Shown here: positions 28,701 to 43,700 of the stretch, piece after piece
Layout: each line of letters starts with the position of its first letter
Position numbering within the stretch: position 1 is the stretch's first letter
Origin: SVTX01 sp051867975
GTDB taxonomy: Bacteria; Bacillota; Clostridia; Oscillospirales; CAG-272
Reading direction: 5' to 3'
Assembly: GCA_051867975.1 (NCBI GenBank)
Contig: JBJDZM010000079.1
Location: forward strand, 1-64,000
Length of the DNA stretch: 64,000 nucleotides
Translations under genes and position numbers: made by a program
The notes under the pieces: generated by a model
The model's database searches: none
Told to the model about the DNA's origin: nothing
What the model saw: only the letters and a program-made list of their open reading frames with translations

Positions 28701-31700
28701 GATAGAAGATGAAACCGATGAGGCAGGGAACCGTTCCGAAGTTTATGAGAACCTTTTTTATGTTCAGCTTGATATCCTTGCGTTTGCGAGCGAAAATTCC
28801 GAGTCCCCATGTCCAGACTAAAATATTGAAGCTGAAGGTTAAAAATGAAGCCATAAACAATCCGATAGGACCGAGAAGTGCCTCAAATATCGGAAATCCG
28901 ATAAAAGCACAGTTGGCGAACATGAATGAGAATTCGGATATCTTTTCCTCATCAAGATTTTTCTTATAGGGAAGAGCCATGAAGTAGGAAATGACAGCCA
29001 GCACGCCGTGAAAAACGAAACCGAGACCGAGCATTATCCACGCCATTTTTACATTTTCCTCTGTGTATTCTGCGCTTGACATCGAGTAGATGAGCATGGC
29101 GGGCTGACCGACCATGAGGATAAGTTTTGAAAGATTTTTTGATGAGATGTCGTTGATTATTCCGACCTTGCGGCAGAGAAATCCGACTGCGAGAAGGATA
29201 GTCAGTGTGGCAACGACTACGTTAAGCGCATTGAAATTCATTTTACAGGGTCTCCGTGATTTTTTCCTTTATCATTTTCATGTCCTTAAGCATGTCCTCT
29301 TTTTTGCGTGGGTCGCGCAGAAGAGCGGCAGGGTGATAGACCGCGGTCATAAGATATTTTCCTTTTTTGAACCACGTTCCATGCTCTTGAGTTATCTTGA
29401 AATCGGGTTTTATCAGTCTCATTGCCGAAATGCGGCCGAGGCATACGATTACCTTGGGGTCGATTATCTCAACCTGACGGCGCAAATAATCTATACAAGC
29501 ATCTTCCTCATCGGGAAGAGGGTCGCGGTTTTTGGGCGGACGGCATTTGAGAATATTTGCGATATATACATCCTCCCGGTTGATATCAACCGCATATAAG
29601 AATTTGTCGAGCAGCTGTCCTGCGCGACCGACAAAGGGAATACCGGAAAGGTCCTCCTGCTCACCGGGTGCCTCGCCGACGAACATGATGTCGGCGTTTT
29701 CATTACCTACTCCGAAAACGCAGTTAGTGCGGGTTTTGCAAAGCGAGCATTTTTCACATTCCAAGCAGGAATTTTTGAGTTCATTAAGTGTCATACGTTA
29801 ATTCATCCTTTCAAAAGGGGAATAAAAACAATACATGGACAATTATATCAAAAAAAGTCCCCGATTTCAAGAGTCGGAGACTATTTTTTTGCGCATTCCG
29901 AAAAAACTTAAAGTTTTGAGAGAATTTCAACGGCGTTTTCGGGGCATATCAGCTTTCCGTGTTCAAGAAGATATGTATTTATGTAATCTATCCTCTCGCG
30001 CTTGCCGTATTCAAGAATGAACGTAAGAGAGTCAAGACGTGAATATGCCGAGAGATTTGTGTTATCGAGAATGAGATAATAGTCGTCCGCCTCACCGCGG
30101 TAAGCGACTGCGGTCACCTCCGTGCCCCTTGCTTGCAGTACTCTGCAAACCGCACAAACATCGTGCAGGGAATCGAAGGAAAAAGCCATTTTGCCATATT
30201 CGTTTTTTCTGCTTTTGGGCAGAGCTTCGGTATGCACGGACAGAGCATGGCAGTCGTCTGTATTGCTTTTTTTCTGTTGTGTGTCACGTTTTTTCGGCTT
30301 TTTCTCGTCCTTTCTCTCGGACCCGATCTCGGGTTGCCTCGGCATACTGCTCTTCGTTACAAAAAGCTCACATCCGCCGCTTTTCGAGGTATAAAGCTGA
30401 ACGAATATTTCTGCTCCTTCCGTATTGAATCCGAGTTGAAGTCTCGCCCTGTCAAGTATCGTGCGAATTGCATGTCTTGTCTCGTTGTTGGCGCAATCTG
30501 CCTCGTCACATATATTCAATTCCTTCATGTCGTGCTCGTCAAGCATTATTTTGAGTTTTGAATCGTTGATAGGTATAATTTCCATAGTAATCTCCAATCC
30601 GCCGCCCGGCGGCAGTGCAAATGTAGCTCTCGTTATATTACATTATAATACGGAACGCTGAAAAATGTAACCCCTAAAAATATGGTAATTTTGAGCGGAC
30701 AAAACCGATTGACATTGGTTGAGATAAATGATATAATAAACTCAGCGTGAGGAAAGGGGGCAGGATATGAGATACGACGAAGAAAGAGACGTCATAGAGT
30801 TGTCTGTCGAGGAGCTTTGCATGTGCTCGCTTATGGGCGGAAATATCGATAACAGGCAGTCGTACAGGCGTTTTCACGAGAAGGCGGCAGACCGCACGCG
30901 TATCTATGAGACTCTGCACCTGTCCTTTGGCATGCGGTATTACGACCGTGTTGAGCTCACGAATACATGCAAGCTCGACGACGTTTATTTTTGCGTGAGC
31001 GGATATGCCGACGGCGTGCTGTGTCATCCCGACGGGTACTGCATTGATGAGGTGAGAGTCGGAACCAAAAACAGGTTTACAAACGCCGAGGAAGAGCAAT
31101 ACCATAGGTTAAGACTATACGCATATGCATATCTTTTATGCTCGTCCAAGGAGCGAACGAATGTTGAGACAAGGCAGGTCTTTTTTGATACCGAGCGCGG
31201 AGAATTTGAAACGGTGTGTGAAACATCCTTCAAAGATGAACTTCGGAACATTTACACCTCGCTTTTGAATAAAATCCTTTGGCGCGCGAAAATATTGCGC
31301 GACCGCGCGAGAGTGAGAATCCCCTCGGCGGCAAACGCGCGTTTCCCCTATAAGTCCTTGCGTGAGAGTCAGGGCGAAATGGTAAGGGAGTGTTACAGAG
31401 ACATGAAGCACGGCTCGCGCCTCTTCTGTCAGGCACCTACGGGAATAGGAAAAACAGTCTCGACGCTCTATCCGGCGGTAAAATGCTTGGGTGAGGGAGT
31501 TGCGGATAAGATCTTTTATCTGACGTCAAAGCAGAGTATTCGCCGAGAGGCTCTTTCCGCCATGGAAAAAATGAACCACGCGGGAGTTCTGTTGCGCACC
31601 TGTGTAATATCCGCCCGAGAGAGCATGTGCCATAATGCGGCGGCGAAGATGAAGGGAGGGAGGCTTTCTTCAAACTGTAATCCCGACCTATGCCCATACG

Positions 31701-34700
31701 CAAAGGGATATTACGACAGAGCAAGCTATGCAATGGCAGACCTTATTGCGTCGGGCGACTGCTATGACAGCCGAAAAATCAAGGATGTCGCCGAGAAGCA
31801 CAGAGTCTGTCCGTATGAGCTTTCTTTGGACCTGAGCGAGCTTTGCGATGTCATAATATGTGACTATAACTACGTCTTCTCTCCGACGGTGTATCTCAAA
31901 CGGTATTTTGACGGAGAAAGATTGGAAAAGTATATCTTCCTCGTTGACGAGGCTCACAATCTGCCCGACAGAGCAAGAGAGATGTTCTCGTCAAGACTGT
32001 CTCGTCACGATTTTGAGATTCTTTTCTCGATGCTTGATGAAAATGATGCGCTCTCTGCTCCCACTCTCTCGGTGATAAGCGCGTTTGACCGTTTGGGAAA
32101 CCTCTGCGACGACGATACCCACTATTCAGGGGACGGCGGACGGGTTGGATACAGTGTCAGCCGTCAACTACCGGAAAACTTTGCCGAGGAGCTTGAAGTT
32201 TTTTCAAAGAGATGCGATAATTGGCTTAAAAATAATCCCGATCATCCCGCGTTTTTCCATATAGAAGACCTCGGCTTCAAGATTTTTGAATACAAAAAGA
32301 TTGCCGAGAGGTACGACAAGGGATACATCACGTTTATAACGAAGAACACCGAGGACGTCTCGCTCCTTCTTTATTGTCTTGACCCTGCAGACGAGTTGTC
32401 GCATGCGCTCGACAGGGCAGTGGCGTCGGTACTTTTTTCGGCAACGCTTACTCCGACCGATTATTTTGCGGATATCTTGGGCGGAGGCAAGAAGACGGTA
32501 TCAGTCAGCTTCCGCTCGCCTTTTCCGCAGGAAAACCTCTGCGTCGCAGTGGTAGATAAGGTTAGCACAAGGTATGAGGACAGGGAAAAATCGTACAAAA
32601 AAATATCTTCCTGCATTGCAGGCACCGTATCCGCAAGACCGGGTAACTATATGGTCTTTTTCCCGTCATACAGTTATCTTGCCGAGGTCAAAAAACTTTT
32701 CTGCGCAAAATATCCAAAGGTAAAGGTCTTGGAACAGACGAAAAACATGACCGCACGGCAAAAGGAAGAATTTATCGCTTCGCTTAAGGACGACGGAAAG
32801 ACGAGGGTGGCGTTTTGCGTTCTCGGCGGCTCGTTTTCGGAGGGCATCGACCTGCCGGGTGACAGGCTTATCGGCGTAATTTGTGTCGGCGTGGGACTGC
32901 CGGGACTTTCAAACGAAAACAACATAATCCGCGATTATTACGAAGAAAAAAGCGGTTGCGGATATGATTACGCATACACCTACCCCGGAATGAACTCGAT
33001 CCTTCAGGCTGTCGGCAGAGTGATACGCACCGAGAGCGACCGCGGAATTGCGGTGCTTATAGACGACAGATATGCGGAGCCGAAATACAGAGCGATGTTT
33101 CCAAAGGAGTGGAAGGGAGCAAAATTTGCAGGAAATGCACAATCTCTTGCAGAAATCGCCCGTGTTTTTTGGAAAAGCGAAAAATAAAATAAATATTTTG
33201 CAAAAATTCAAAAAACATCTTGCTTTTTATGTGGCGTTGTGCTATAATAACACATATGCTTTGAATACAGCGAGAATTATTTGTTTTTTGGAGAAGGTTT
33301 AATGAGATACTGTGATATGGACCGCGCGCAGATCGGCGCGGCTTATACCGAGCTTAAAAAAGAATATGAAGAGATAAAGGCGATGGGAATGTCGCTTGAT
33401 ATATCGAGAGGAAAGCCGTGTACCGAGCAATTAAATCTCTCCGACGGACTTTTGACCGTACTCAAAGGGGCGGATGACTGCAAAACCGAGGCAGGCTTTG
33501 ACTGCCGAAATTACGGACTTTTCGAGGGTGTTCCCGAGGCTCAAAAGCTATTCTCCGAGCTGCTTACCATTCCGTCCGAAAACATTTTGCTGGGAGGAAG
33601 CTCATCTCTGAATTTCATGTATGATACACTCGCGCGCGCCATGCTCTACGGAGTTTGCGGAAGCGATAGACCTTGGTGCCGTGAGGAAAAAGTGAAATTC
33701 ATCTGCCCCGTCCCGGGGTACGACCGACATTTCAGAGTCACCGAGTCACTCGGAATCGAGATGGTAAACGTAAATATGACTCCCGAGGGACCCGATATGG
33801 ACGCCGTAGAGGAGCTTGTGAAGGACCCTGCGGTAAAGGGGATCTGGTGCAATCCGAAATACTCGAATCCCGACGGAATAACCTATTCCGACGAGACCGT
33901 ACGCCGTCTTGCAAGAATGAAGACCGCGGCGCACGATTTCCGTATCATGTGGGATAACGCATATGCGGTACACGACCTTTACGGCAAGAGCGACGAGCTT
34001 CTTGACATAATCGCCGAGTGTTGCGAAGCGGGAAATCCCGACAGAGTTCTTTGTTTCTATTCTACCTCCAAGATAACCTATCCCGGAGGCGGAGTCGCAC
34101 TGATGGCGGCAAGTGAGAATAACTTAAAACAGATAAAGAGCGTTATGAGCGCGCAGACCATTAACTTTGATAAGCTCAACCAGCTCCGTCACGTGAGATA
34201 TTTCAAAACGGCGGAGAATATGAGGGAGCATATGAAAAAGCATGCCGCGATAATCGCCCCGAAATTCGCTCTTGTCAAAAAGCACCTTTCCGAAGGACTC
34301 GGAGAACTTGGAATTGCGAGATGGACAGACCCTAACGGCGGTTATTTCATAAGCTTTTTTACAGAAAAGGGATGCGCAAAGAGAACGTACGCGCTTGCAA
34401 AGGAAGCAGGACTTACTCTTACGACCGTAGGAGCAACCTATCCTTACGGCTATGACCCCGATGACAGCAACATCCGCATAGCGCCGACATATCCGTCTCT
34501 TGATGACCTTGACCGAGCGATGAAACTTTTCGTCATATGTGTGAAGCTCGCGACGTGTGAAAAATATCTTAATGCGAAAAAATAAACAACAGGCGGCTCT
34601 CCGAGTCGCCTATATTTTAAATTATGGAAAGAAAACAAATGAAAGAAACGCAGGTTACGAAAAATCCGTACAAAAACAGCGACACAAACAAACGCTATTA

Positions 34701-37700
34701 CACATATGACTACTACCTTAGAAAGACCTTCGGCTCAAAGTGCATGAAGATACCGATCGATGCAGGCTTTACCTGTCCGAATATCGACGGCAGATGCGCA
34801 TGGGGCGGTTGCATATACTGCTCACCGAGAGGGAGCGGAGATTTCGCCGAGGACAGTACCATCCCCACCGACGAGCAATTTGAAACAGTCAAGGCTCAAT
34901 TGTCTTCGAAGTGGAAGACCGACAAGTATATTCCATATTTTCAGGCTCATACGAACACATACGCACCTGCCCGGCTTGTGCGCGAAAAGATCGAGCCTGT
35001 GATGAAAAAAGAGGGAGTCGTGGGGCTGAATATCGCAACGCGAGCCGACTGCCTTGAGCCTGATGTGCTTGAATATTTGAAGGAGCTTTCCGAGATGACG
35101 GTCTTGACCGTAGAGCTTGGACTTCAGTCCGCGCACGACGAGACGGCAAAAATCATCAATAGGGGACACACATACGCCGATTTTATTGACGGGTATGAAA
35201 AACTGCGCCGTACATCGGATAAGATAAACATTTGTGTTCATGTTATTTTCGGACTTCCCGGAGAGGACAGGAAAATGATGCTCACAACGGTCAGAGAGGT
35301 TGCAAGGCTTAATCCCGAGCAGGTAAAGATACATCTTCTTCACGTTATACGCGGAACCGCACTCGCGGATATGTATCTTGACGGCAGTTATACTCCTCTG
35401 ACGATGGACGAGTATGTTGATATTGTGGTGGAGGCGCTCACGCTCCTGCCGCCCGATACGGTAATAGGACGGTTGACGGGAGACGGCATGCAGAGCGAGC
35501 TTATCGCACCCGAGTGGAGCAGAAAGAAGACGGTCGTGATCAACAATATAGATAAGAGAATGTATGAGCTGAATCTTGTACAGGGACAGGCTTTCAAATC
35601 CGGCAACACATCCGACAGACTGCCGAATATGTGAAATATGTGTGTTGAAATTCATTTGTTTGTGAATGTTGTATGACTAAAGCCTCTTTTTGTTGTTTAA
35701 ATAGCACAATAGCTCATATTATTTTTTGTTAATAATGCGAATTTACTTTTTGAGTCATTTGTGATAAAATGAAAGCAAAGCCAAAAGATGGTTTTGTAAC
35801 AAATTTTTCAGAAAAAAGGAGAGAAAGAGTTATGAAAAAAGTTCTTTCAATACTGCTTGCTGCAGCGATGCTCATTACAGCGTTTGTTGTAGTTGCAGTA
35901 CCCGTATCTGCGGCAGACGGAGAGTGGTCGGTATACACCATTAAGTCGCAGTATTTGGATTCACAAAAAGATACAGACATGTTGCGTGATATTCCCGGAT
36001 ATGAGTATACTGATGAGGGACTTAAAATGATTCCCGGAAAGTGGGTTGATTCGGCACCTTATGGAACATTCCAGACAACCGATACATGGGATATTTCCGA
36101 CGGAATTTACCTTCAGGTAAGAGTTGATGATTTCTCATACGATGCAGGTGACTCTTGGTTTGGTTTCAGCATTTGGGACACCGACGGAGGCGTTGAACTT
36201 GGTAAGCAGGGTGGAGAATACGGACTTGGTGTTGAGACACTTATACATATGAAAAACGGTTCTGCTGCCAATGAAAGCGATAAAACTACATGGGCAGGTG
36301 CTTTGAACTCCTTCGAGTGGTTCAAGGATATTGAAGCAGGTCAGAGAGTAAAAACTCCTCAGACTGCAGAGGATAAGGCTCTGTATCAGTATACCTTCGA
36401 TGAGAACAAAAAGCCAATTTTGACTCTCGAGATCCGGTGGGATGACGCAAATGAGGGTTGCGAGGTTTTCATCAATAACTCTCCCGCTCCCGATGAGTAC
36501 AACCAAGCATTAAATTCATATTTCTCTGAGTTGAACTACCAGGCGTATATCGGTTTCTCATTTCACAACAGTAAAAAGGGCGGTACCGGTGCATGCACGA
36601 TCCTTAAGTTCGGTACAAGTGCTGAAGATGCTACGACGCCCGTAGGTGATGATGAGAAAGACCCCGTATATCTCACCAACGATTATGCAGAGATTGCAGC
36701 TGCATCGACAGTTCCTGCAAATAAGCCTGCAATTCTTCTTAACGCTTCCAGCGAATCAAATGGCGTAGGAAAGATCTCATCGTATGCCGGTAACAAGATT
36801 CTTGTCAATGATGACAACTCTGTCAACATTACAGCTAACTTGTCTAACATAGCCTCTGCATCGTTCAGAGTTGCAAGCGATTGCTCTTACGATATAAAAG
36901 ATTTCCCCATAACACTTATAATCACAAAAAACCTCTGCACATGTACATATAGGGACAATGACAATGACGGAAAACTCGATGCCGAATGTACCTGTACTGA
37001 GAAATTCAACACGTTTATTCGTGCAGGAGAAATAATTATGGATGACTCCAATTATCTCAAGGTTACCAATCCGATCTCTTATTTGGAGCCGTTCACTAAT
37101 GCAGATGGTGATAGTTACTTGTACTTTATTGTTGACTGGTCTTCAATGGTAGGAGACGGCGCGGGTCAGCTTTCCGGTCGTATCCACCAAATTCGTATTG
37201 ACAACATTTGGATGAAGGGTGACGATGCCAACAGAAACAACTTCGACATTTGCGAGGTTGGTTTCTTCAGATCAAGTGAAGAGGCCATTGCATACTTTGA
37301 AAAGTACAACGAGACTGTTATAAAAGCAGGTTCCGGTTCGGAGACCGGGTCCTCAGAGACTCCCACAGAGACTGAAACAGTGACAGAGGCTCCCACAGAG
37401 ACTGAAACAGTGACAGAGACTCCCACAGAGACGGAAACAGTGACAGAGGCTCCCACAGAGGCTCCTACAAAGGCTCCTGAGAAAGAGGAACCCACAGAAT
37501 CTAATAAAAACAACAACGCCAATGTTAATGTTGGATGCGGAAGCGTAGTTGGTGTTGGTGCAATTGCAGTAGTAGCACTTGCGGCGGCAGGACTTGTTTC
37601 TTTCAAAAAGAAAGAGGACTGATTTAGGTTTTTAAATCAAAACTAAATAAGCAAACGACCTCGGCACACCGTGCCGAGGTTATTTGCTTATGAAGCTTGA

Positions 37701-40700
37701 TCAATTGTATCCGTGTGTTCTGATATACTTTATCATGGCATCGTATCCTGCCTTGTTAAGAGTAATTCCGTCGCCGCCGTCATAGTCGGGAAGAAGATAT
37801 CCGTTCTTGTCCGAAAGAGCTGAGAAGGTATCGAGGTATCTCACTGATTTTTCGGTGGAAAGCTCCGCTATCCACTCATTTACTTGACAAATTCTGTCCT
37901 TTGATAATGTCGAGTCTTTTTTATGCGCCGCTTTTGAGACGGGAAATACGGACTGAAGAATAATTTTTGTATCAGGCGACGATTCCTTTATTGAGTCTAT
38001 CAGTCTGCCGTAATAATCTTTGAGTTTTTCTTCGGTGCAGTAACCGACACCGTTATCTATTCCGACCGTTATCACAATAAACTGCGGAGAGCGATTTTTT
38101 GCGGCATAGGAAATCGATGCGTATCTTTTGCCGTTTAAATCGATTACAGGCGCACTTGATAGATTGTAATCAAGTGCAAGAGTGCCTTGTTCTCCGAGCC
38201 ACAACCCGCCGATTTCGGACGGCGTATACATTTCCGCAATCGGCGCTATTGTTCTGTCACCGACTAATACTATCTTTTTTATGTACCCTTCGCCATAGTC
38301 GAATGTTTCTTCTAATCCGACGGATGGCGGCTTTTCGGATTCCTTTTGCTTGAACAACTCGATATTTACCCCCGCTATGCACATTATAATCAAGGAAGCT
38401 ATGCATAGGCTCGAAAGAGCGATGAGAAAAATGCTCAACAGGACGGATATTTTTTTGAAATTTCTCATACTTTGATACCCAATTTACGAAAAGCGGTTTT
38501 TGTACGTGCTCTCGGTCGGCTTTGATGCTTTAGTCTGTTTGACGCTCTGCTTTGGCTGAGCTGTCTTTATATGCTTGCCGTTTGATTGGGTTTTCTTGCG
38601 TATTAATGTACCGATAACGCGGCATATTGTATAAATTGCGGCAAAAACCAATGTGAATATGACGGCAAATGCAAACTCAACGCCGCAAAGCAGAACGAAT
38701 ACGAAAAATCCCACGTTAAAGCAGACCGCATGGATTATTCCGGCAACATAAGAGGGGAAATATCCCGAGACGAAAAGTGTGCTTCCGAGCGAGAGAATAT
38801 ATGAGAATATTGCATAATACAGGAAGAGGGCAGGGTTTAATATCTGTGACGCAGATGTATCAGACATGGCAAGAGATATCAGCATTATAAGTATTGACCC
38901 TGCGGTGTAAATAACCGCTCCTCGGCAGATGAATTTTTTAATAAATTCGGTGGTGTTCATATCATGTCCTTTGTTTTTTCGGTACGGTTTTGCGCCGTTT
39001 CGTATATTATAGCAGAAAAAAGTCACTATTTCAATAGTGTATAAAAATATTTACAATAGAAAGCGAAAAAATAATGAATATTCATACATTTTTTACGCAT
39101 TTTCACATCTGTTGTTCTTGACTTTTTCATGATAATTATGTATAATAGGTTCGGTTATGATTTACACTGCCCAAGGCGGCAGAATGGAGGATTGCGTGAA
39201 AGTGAATTCCACCTGAAGGTGAAACAAATTTTTTCACGCACGAATTTTGCCGAAGGCAAAATTCACTGATCACGATTTACACTGCCGCAGAGCGGCAGAA
39301 TGGAGGATATATGGCAAAATTATCGAGAAAAGAAGCGAGAGACATACTTTTCGGTCTGCTTTTTGAAACAGAATTCAAATCGGGAGAAAATCCGACGGAA
39401 ATATATGAGCTTGCATGCAAGGACAGGGATATTCCGGATGACAAATACATCAAAGACGTCTTTTTTGGTGTGATAACACGCTCGGCACTTATCGATTCGA
39501 TTATCGACAGATATTCAAAGGGCTGGAAAGCCGACAGACTTTCAAAGGTTTCAAGGACTGTTATCAGAATAGCAGTTTACGAGATGCTGTTCGTCGAGGA
39601 CATTCACCCGAATATCTCCATAAGCCAGGCGGTCGAGTTCGCGGTCAAATACGGCGAGGACAAGTCAAAGCAGTTTGTCAACGGCGTGCTTTCGGGACTT
39701 TACAAGGACATTGACGGCAAGGATGTAGGTGCATATATCGAGGACATGGCATCAAAACTTTCATGTAGCGAGGCGGATGAAAATGCCTGAAAGAGAGCTT
39801 TTTCTCGGCATTGATACAAGCAATTATACGACCTCTGCGGCACTTTGCGACAGTGACGGACATGTCATACTTAACCTGAAAAAACTTTTACCGGTCAAAG
39901 AGGGTGAGCGAGGACTGCGCCAGAGCGACGCGCTTTTTGCGCACACGAAAAATCTTCCCGATATCATGCGGATGCTCGGGTGCTTTCTCGGCACGCAGGA
40001 GTCGGGCGCAAAAATAACGGCGGTCGGATATTCCGCAACGCCGAGAAGCGTCGAAGGCTCATATATGCCCTGTTTTTTGTCGGGTGTTGCCTCGGCAGAG
40101 ACCGTCAGTGCTGTCACGAGATGCCGAAAATATGCCTTTTCACATCAGGACGGTCACATCATGGCGGCGCTGTACTCGTCGGGAAAGGTTGACCTTTTGG
40201 AATCGGAAACGCCGTTTGCGGCGTTTCACGTGTCGGGAGGAACGACCGAGCTTTTGCTTGTAACCCCGAGGGACGGAAATTTTAAAGTTGAGCTTATCGG
40301 CGGAACGTCAGACATGAATGCGGGACAGGCAATAGACAGAACCGGAGTCCTTATGGGACTGAAATTTCCGTGCGGCAGAGAGATGGAAGCACTTTGCACT
40401 GATGTTCCGTATCAAAAGGGAAAAATATCGGTAAAGGGGCTTGAATGTAACCTGTCGGGACTTCAAAATCTCGCTTCAAAGCTCTATTTTGAGACGGGAG
40501 ATCGAGCGCAAACCTCTGCGTTTTGCTTTGATTTTATTGCGGACACGCTCTGCAGGCTCTCACAAAATCTCAGAGAGCAGTACAATGACATTCCGATAGT
40601 CTTTGCGGGCGGAGTGATGAGCAATAAGCGTATAGCAAAACGACTTTCGACTCTCGGCAAAGTGTATTTTTCCGAGCCTGAATTTTCCGCTGACAATGCG

Positions 40701-43700
40701 GCGGGCATCGCGCTTTTGACGAGAAGAGAATACAATAAATCAACGTAAAAAACACAGGAGAAAATAATGCAGGATAAGGCAATATTCAGTGTCACACAGG
40801 TAAATGAATATATTAAAATGACACTTGAGTCAAGCCCCGTCTTGCAAAGTGTCTTTCTTCGCGGTGAGATATCGAATCTCAAAAGCAATTATTCTTCGGG
40901 GCACATGTATTTTTCGCTCAAGGACGAGAACTCGTCTTTGCGCGCGGTCATGTTCCGCTTCAGCGCGGCGAAACTCAGATTCCGTCCCGAGAGCGGTATG
41001 AAGGTCGTCGTACACGGGAAAATATCATCGTATACGGTGAGCGGAGATTGCCAGATAATTATTGACGATATGCAGCCCGACGGCGCAGGCGCGCTTGCGG
41101 TCGCATTTGAGCAGTTGAAGAAAAAGCTTTCCGCTGAAGGGCTTTTTGATGCCGAGCGGAAGAGACCGATACCGAAATTTCCGCGTAGCGTCGGTGTGAT
41201 TACATCCGCATCGGGTGCTGCGCTCCACGATATTATAAACGTCTCGGGCAGGCGGTGTCCGTCAACCGAGATAATCATTTATCCGTCGTACGTTCAAGGT
41301 GAGCTTGCGCCGAGGAGCCTATGCGGCGGAGTACTGTTTTTCAATAACCGGCACAAGGTCGATGTCATAATAATAGGTCGCGGCGGCGGCTCGGCAGAGG
41401 ATTTGTGGTGCTTCAACGACGAGGTGCTTGCAAGAACGATAGCCGAATCAGAGATTCCCGTGATTTCCGCGGTCGGACATGAGACCGATTTCACGATATG
41501 CGATTTCGTGGCAGACCTGCGCGCTCCGACTCCCTCTGCGGCGGCAGAGCTTGCCTTCCCCGATACGACCGAGATACTTGCGCGCGCAAGGCATCTCAAA
41601 ATGAAAGCGGAGAACGCAGTAACAAGGAAGGTAAACAGACTTCAAAGCGCGCTTTCTCTTGCGCACAAAAGCATAGAGCTTCATTCTCCCATGCAAAATC
41701 TGAAGGACAGGGAAAATTCCCTCACGATACTCAAGGGCAGACTTGATTCGGCTCAAAAAAGCATTATTGACGGTGCCGAGAGCGATTTCAGACTGCTTTG
41801 CACTCGTCTTGAATCGGTAAATCCGCTTTCCGTGCTTTCTCACGGATACAGTGTAGTCGAGGACAGAGAAGGAAGGCTTATTTCGTCAATTTCGGATATA
41901 AATTCGGGAGATACCGTCACGGTAAAGTTCTCTGACGGCGAATTTGACGCATCGGTGAGCGAGAAACGAGAAAAAACCTAATTTGAAATGATTTTGAGGT
42001 GTAAAAATGGCAGAAAAAAAGAAGGTCGGTCTTGAATCGGCAATGGCAAGACTTGAAGAAATAGTAAACGAGATGGAAAACGAGAAATTGCCGCTCGATA
42101 AGTCACTCAAGCTCTACGAAGAGGGAATAGGACTCGTTGCAAAATGCACCGAGGAGCTTGAAGCGGCAAAGCGAAAAATACAGATCCTGCAACAGGGCAA
42201 GGACGGAGAGATTGAGATAGTCCCTGCTCCCGAGGGAACGTTTAATTCCTGATTTTGAGGTGAATTATGCTTGAATATAACAAACAACTCGCAATACACG
42301 CACTTGACGAATGTGTCAAGGCAGTAACACCCGAGCTTGAAAAGATATATCCCGAGGACGGCGGAATTGCAAGCGTGCTTTACGAAGCCGAGCGATACAG
42401 CCTTTTGTCGGGCGGAAAAAGAATAAGAGCGGCACTTGTGCTTGAGACGTGCAGGATGCTCGGCGGAGATGCCGAGGCGGCACTGCCTTTTGCGTGCGCT
42501 GTTGAGATGGTGCATACATATTCGCTTATCCACGACGACCTTCCTTGTATGGACAATGACGATCTTCGCCGCGGAAAGCCGACAAACCATAAGGTCTTCG
42601 GTGAGGCGTATGCGACTCTGGCAGGTGACGGGCTTTTGACCGATGCATTCGCAGTCTGCGCAATGAATCCAAATGTCACAGGCGACTGCGCCGCGGCGGC
42701 TGTTGCAATTTTGTCGGGTGCGGCAGGCAGCTACGGCATGGTAAAGGGGCAGGTCATCGACATTTACGGCGAGAGCCATAGCCTTGGCGAAGAACAGCTT
42801 GTCGAGCTTCATATGGGAAAAACGGGCGCCATGATATGCGCGTCGGCTCAGCTCGGATGCTTAGCGGCAGGATATGCGCCCAACAGTGAGATTACCGAAA
42901 GGCTCACTGCATTTGCGCAGAAGATAGGTCTTGTTTTTCAGATAGTCGACGACATACTTGACGTTACTTCATCCGACGAGGTGCTCGGAAAGAGCATAGG
43001 CTCGGATAAAGACAACAATAAAACAACATTTATGAGTTTTTTCTCGGTTGACGAGGCAAAAGCCTATGCACAGCGACTTACACTTGAAGCGATAGCCGAA
43101 ATTGAAAATATTGACGGTTCCGATAGGCTTATAAATATTGCAAAATTCCTGTGTGACAGGGAAAAATAAAAGCGAAGATGCTTTTTACGCACGAATTTTG
43201 CTTTGCAAAATTCACTGATTACTGTTTTTACTGCCGCAAAGCGGCAGAATGGAGATTTGCGTGAAAGTTACTTCCATCTGAAAGTGAGATAAACTGTTTC
43301 ACGCACGAATTTTGCTTTGCAAAATTCACTGATTGCTATTTTTACTGCCGCAAAGCGGCAGAATGGAGATTAGTATGAACTTTATTTTAGATGCAGCAAC
43401 AAATTATTGCTTAATATCTGCCGGAAGCGGATGGGTTGTGGCACAGATACTCAAATCGATTACGGGAGTTTTTAAGGTTAAGAAATTTACGCTGACCGAA
43501 TTCTTTTTCGGTACGGGCGGTATGCCTTCATCGCACACTGCCGCAGTCGCCGCGCTGGTGACAGCCTGCGGCGTGAAATACGGACTCGGTTCGGGCTTAT
43601 TTGCCATCAGCTTTATCCTCGCGATGATAGTTGTCCGCGATGCGATGGGCATGAGAAGACAGGTCGGAGAACACTCTAAGGCGCTTAATTTGATATTCAA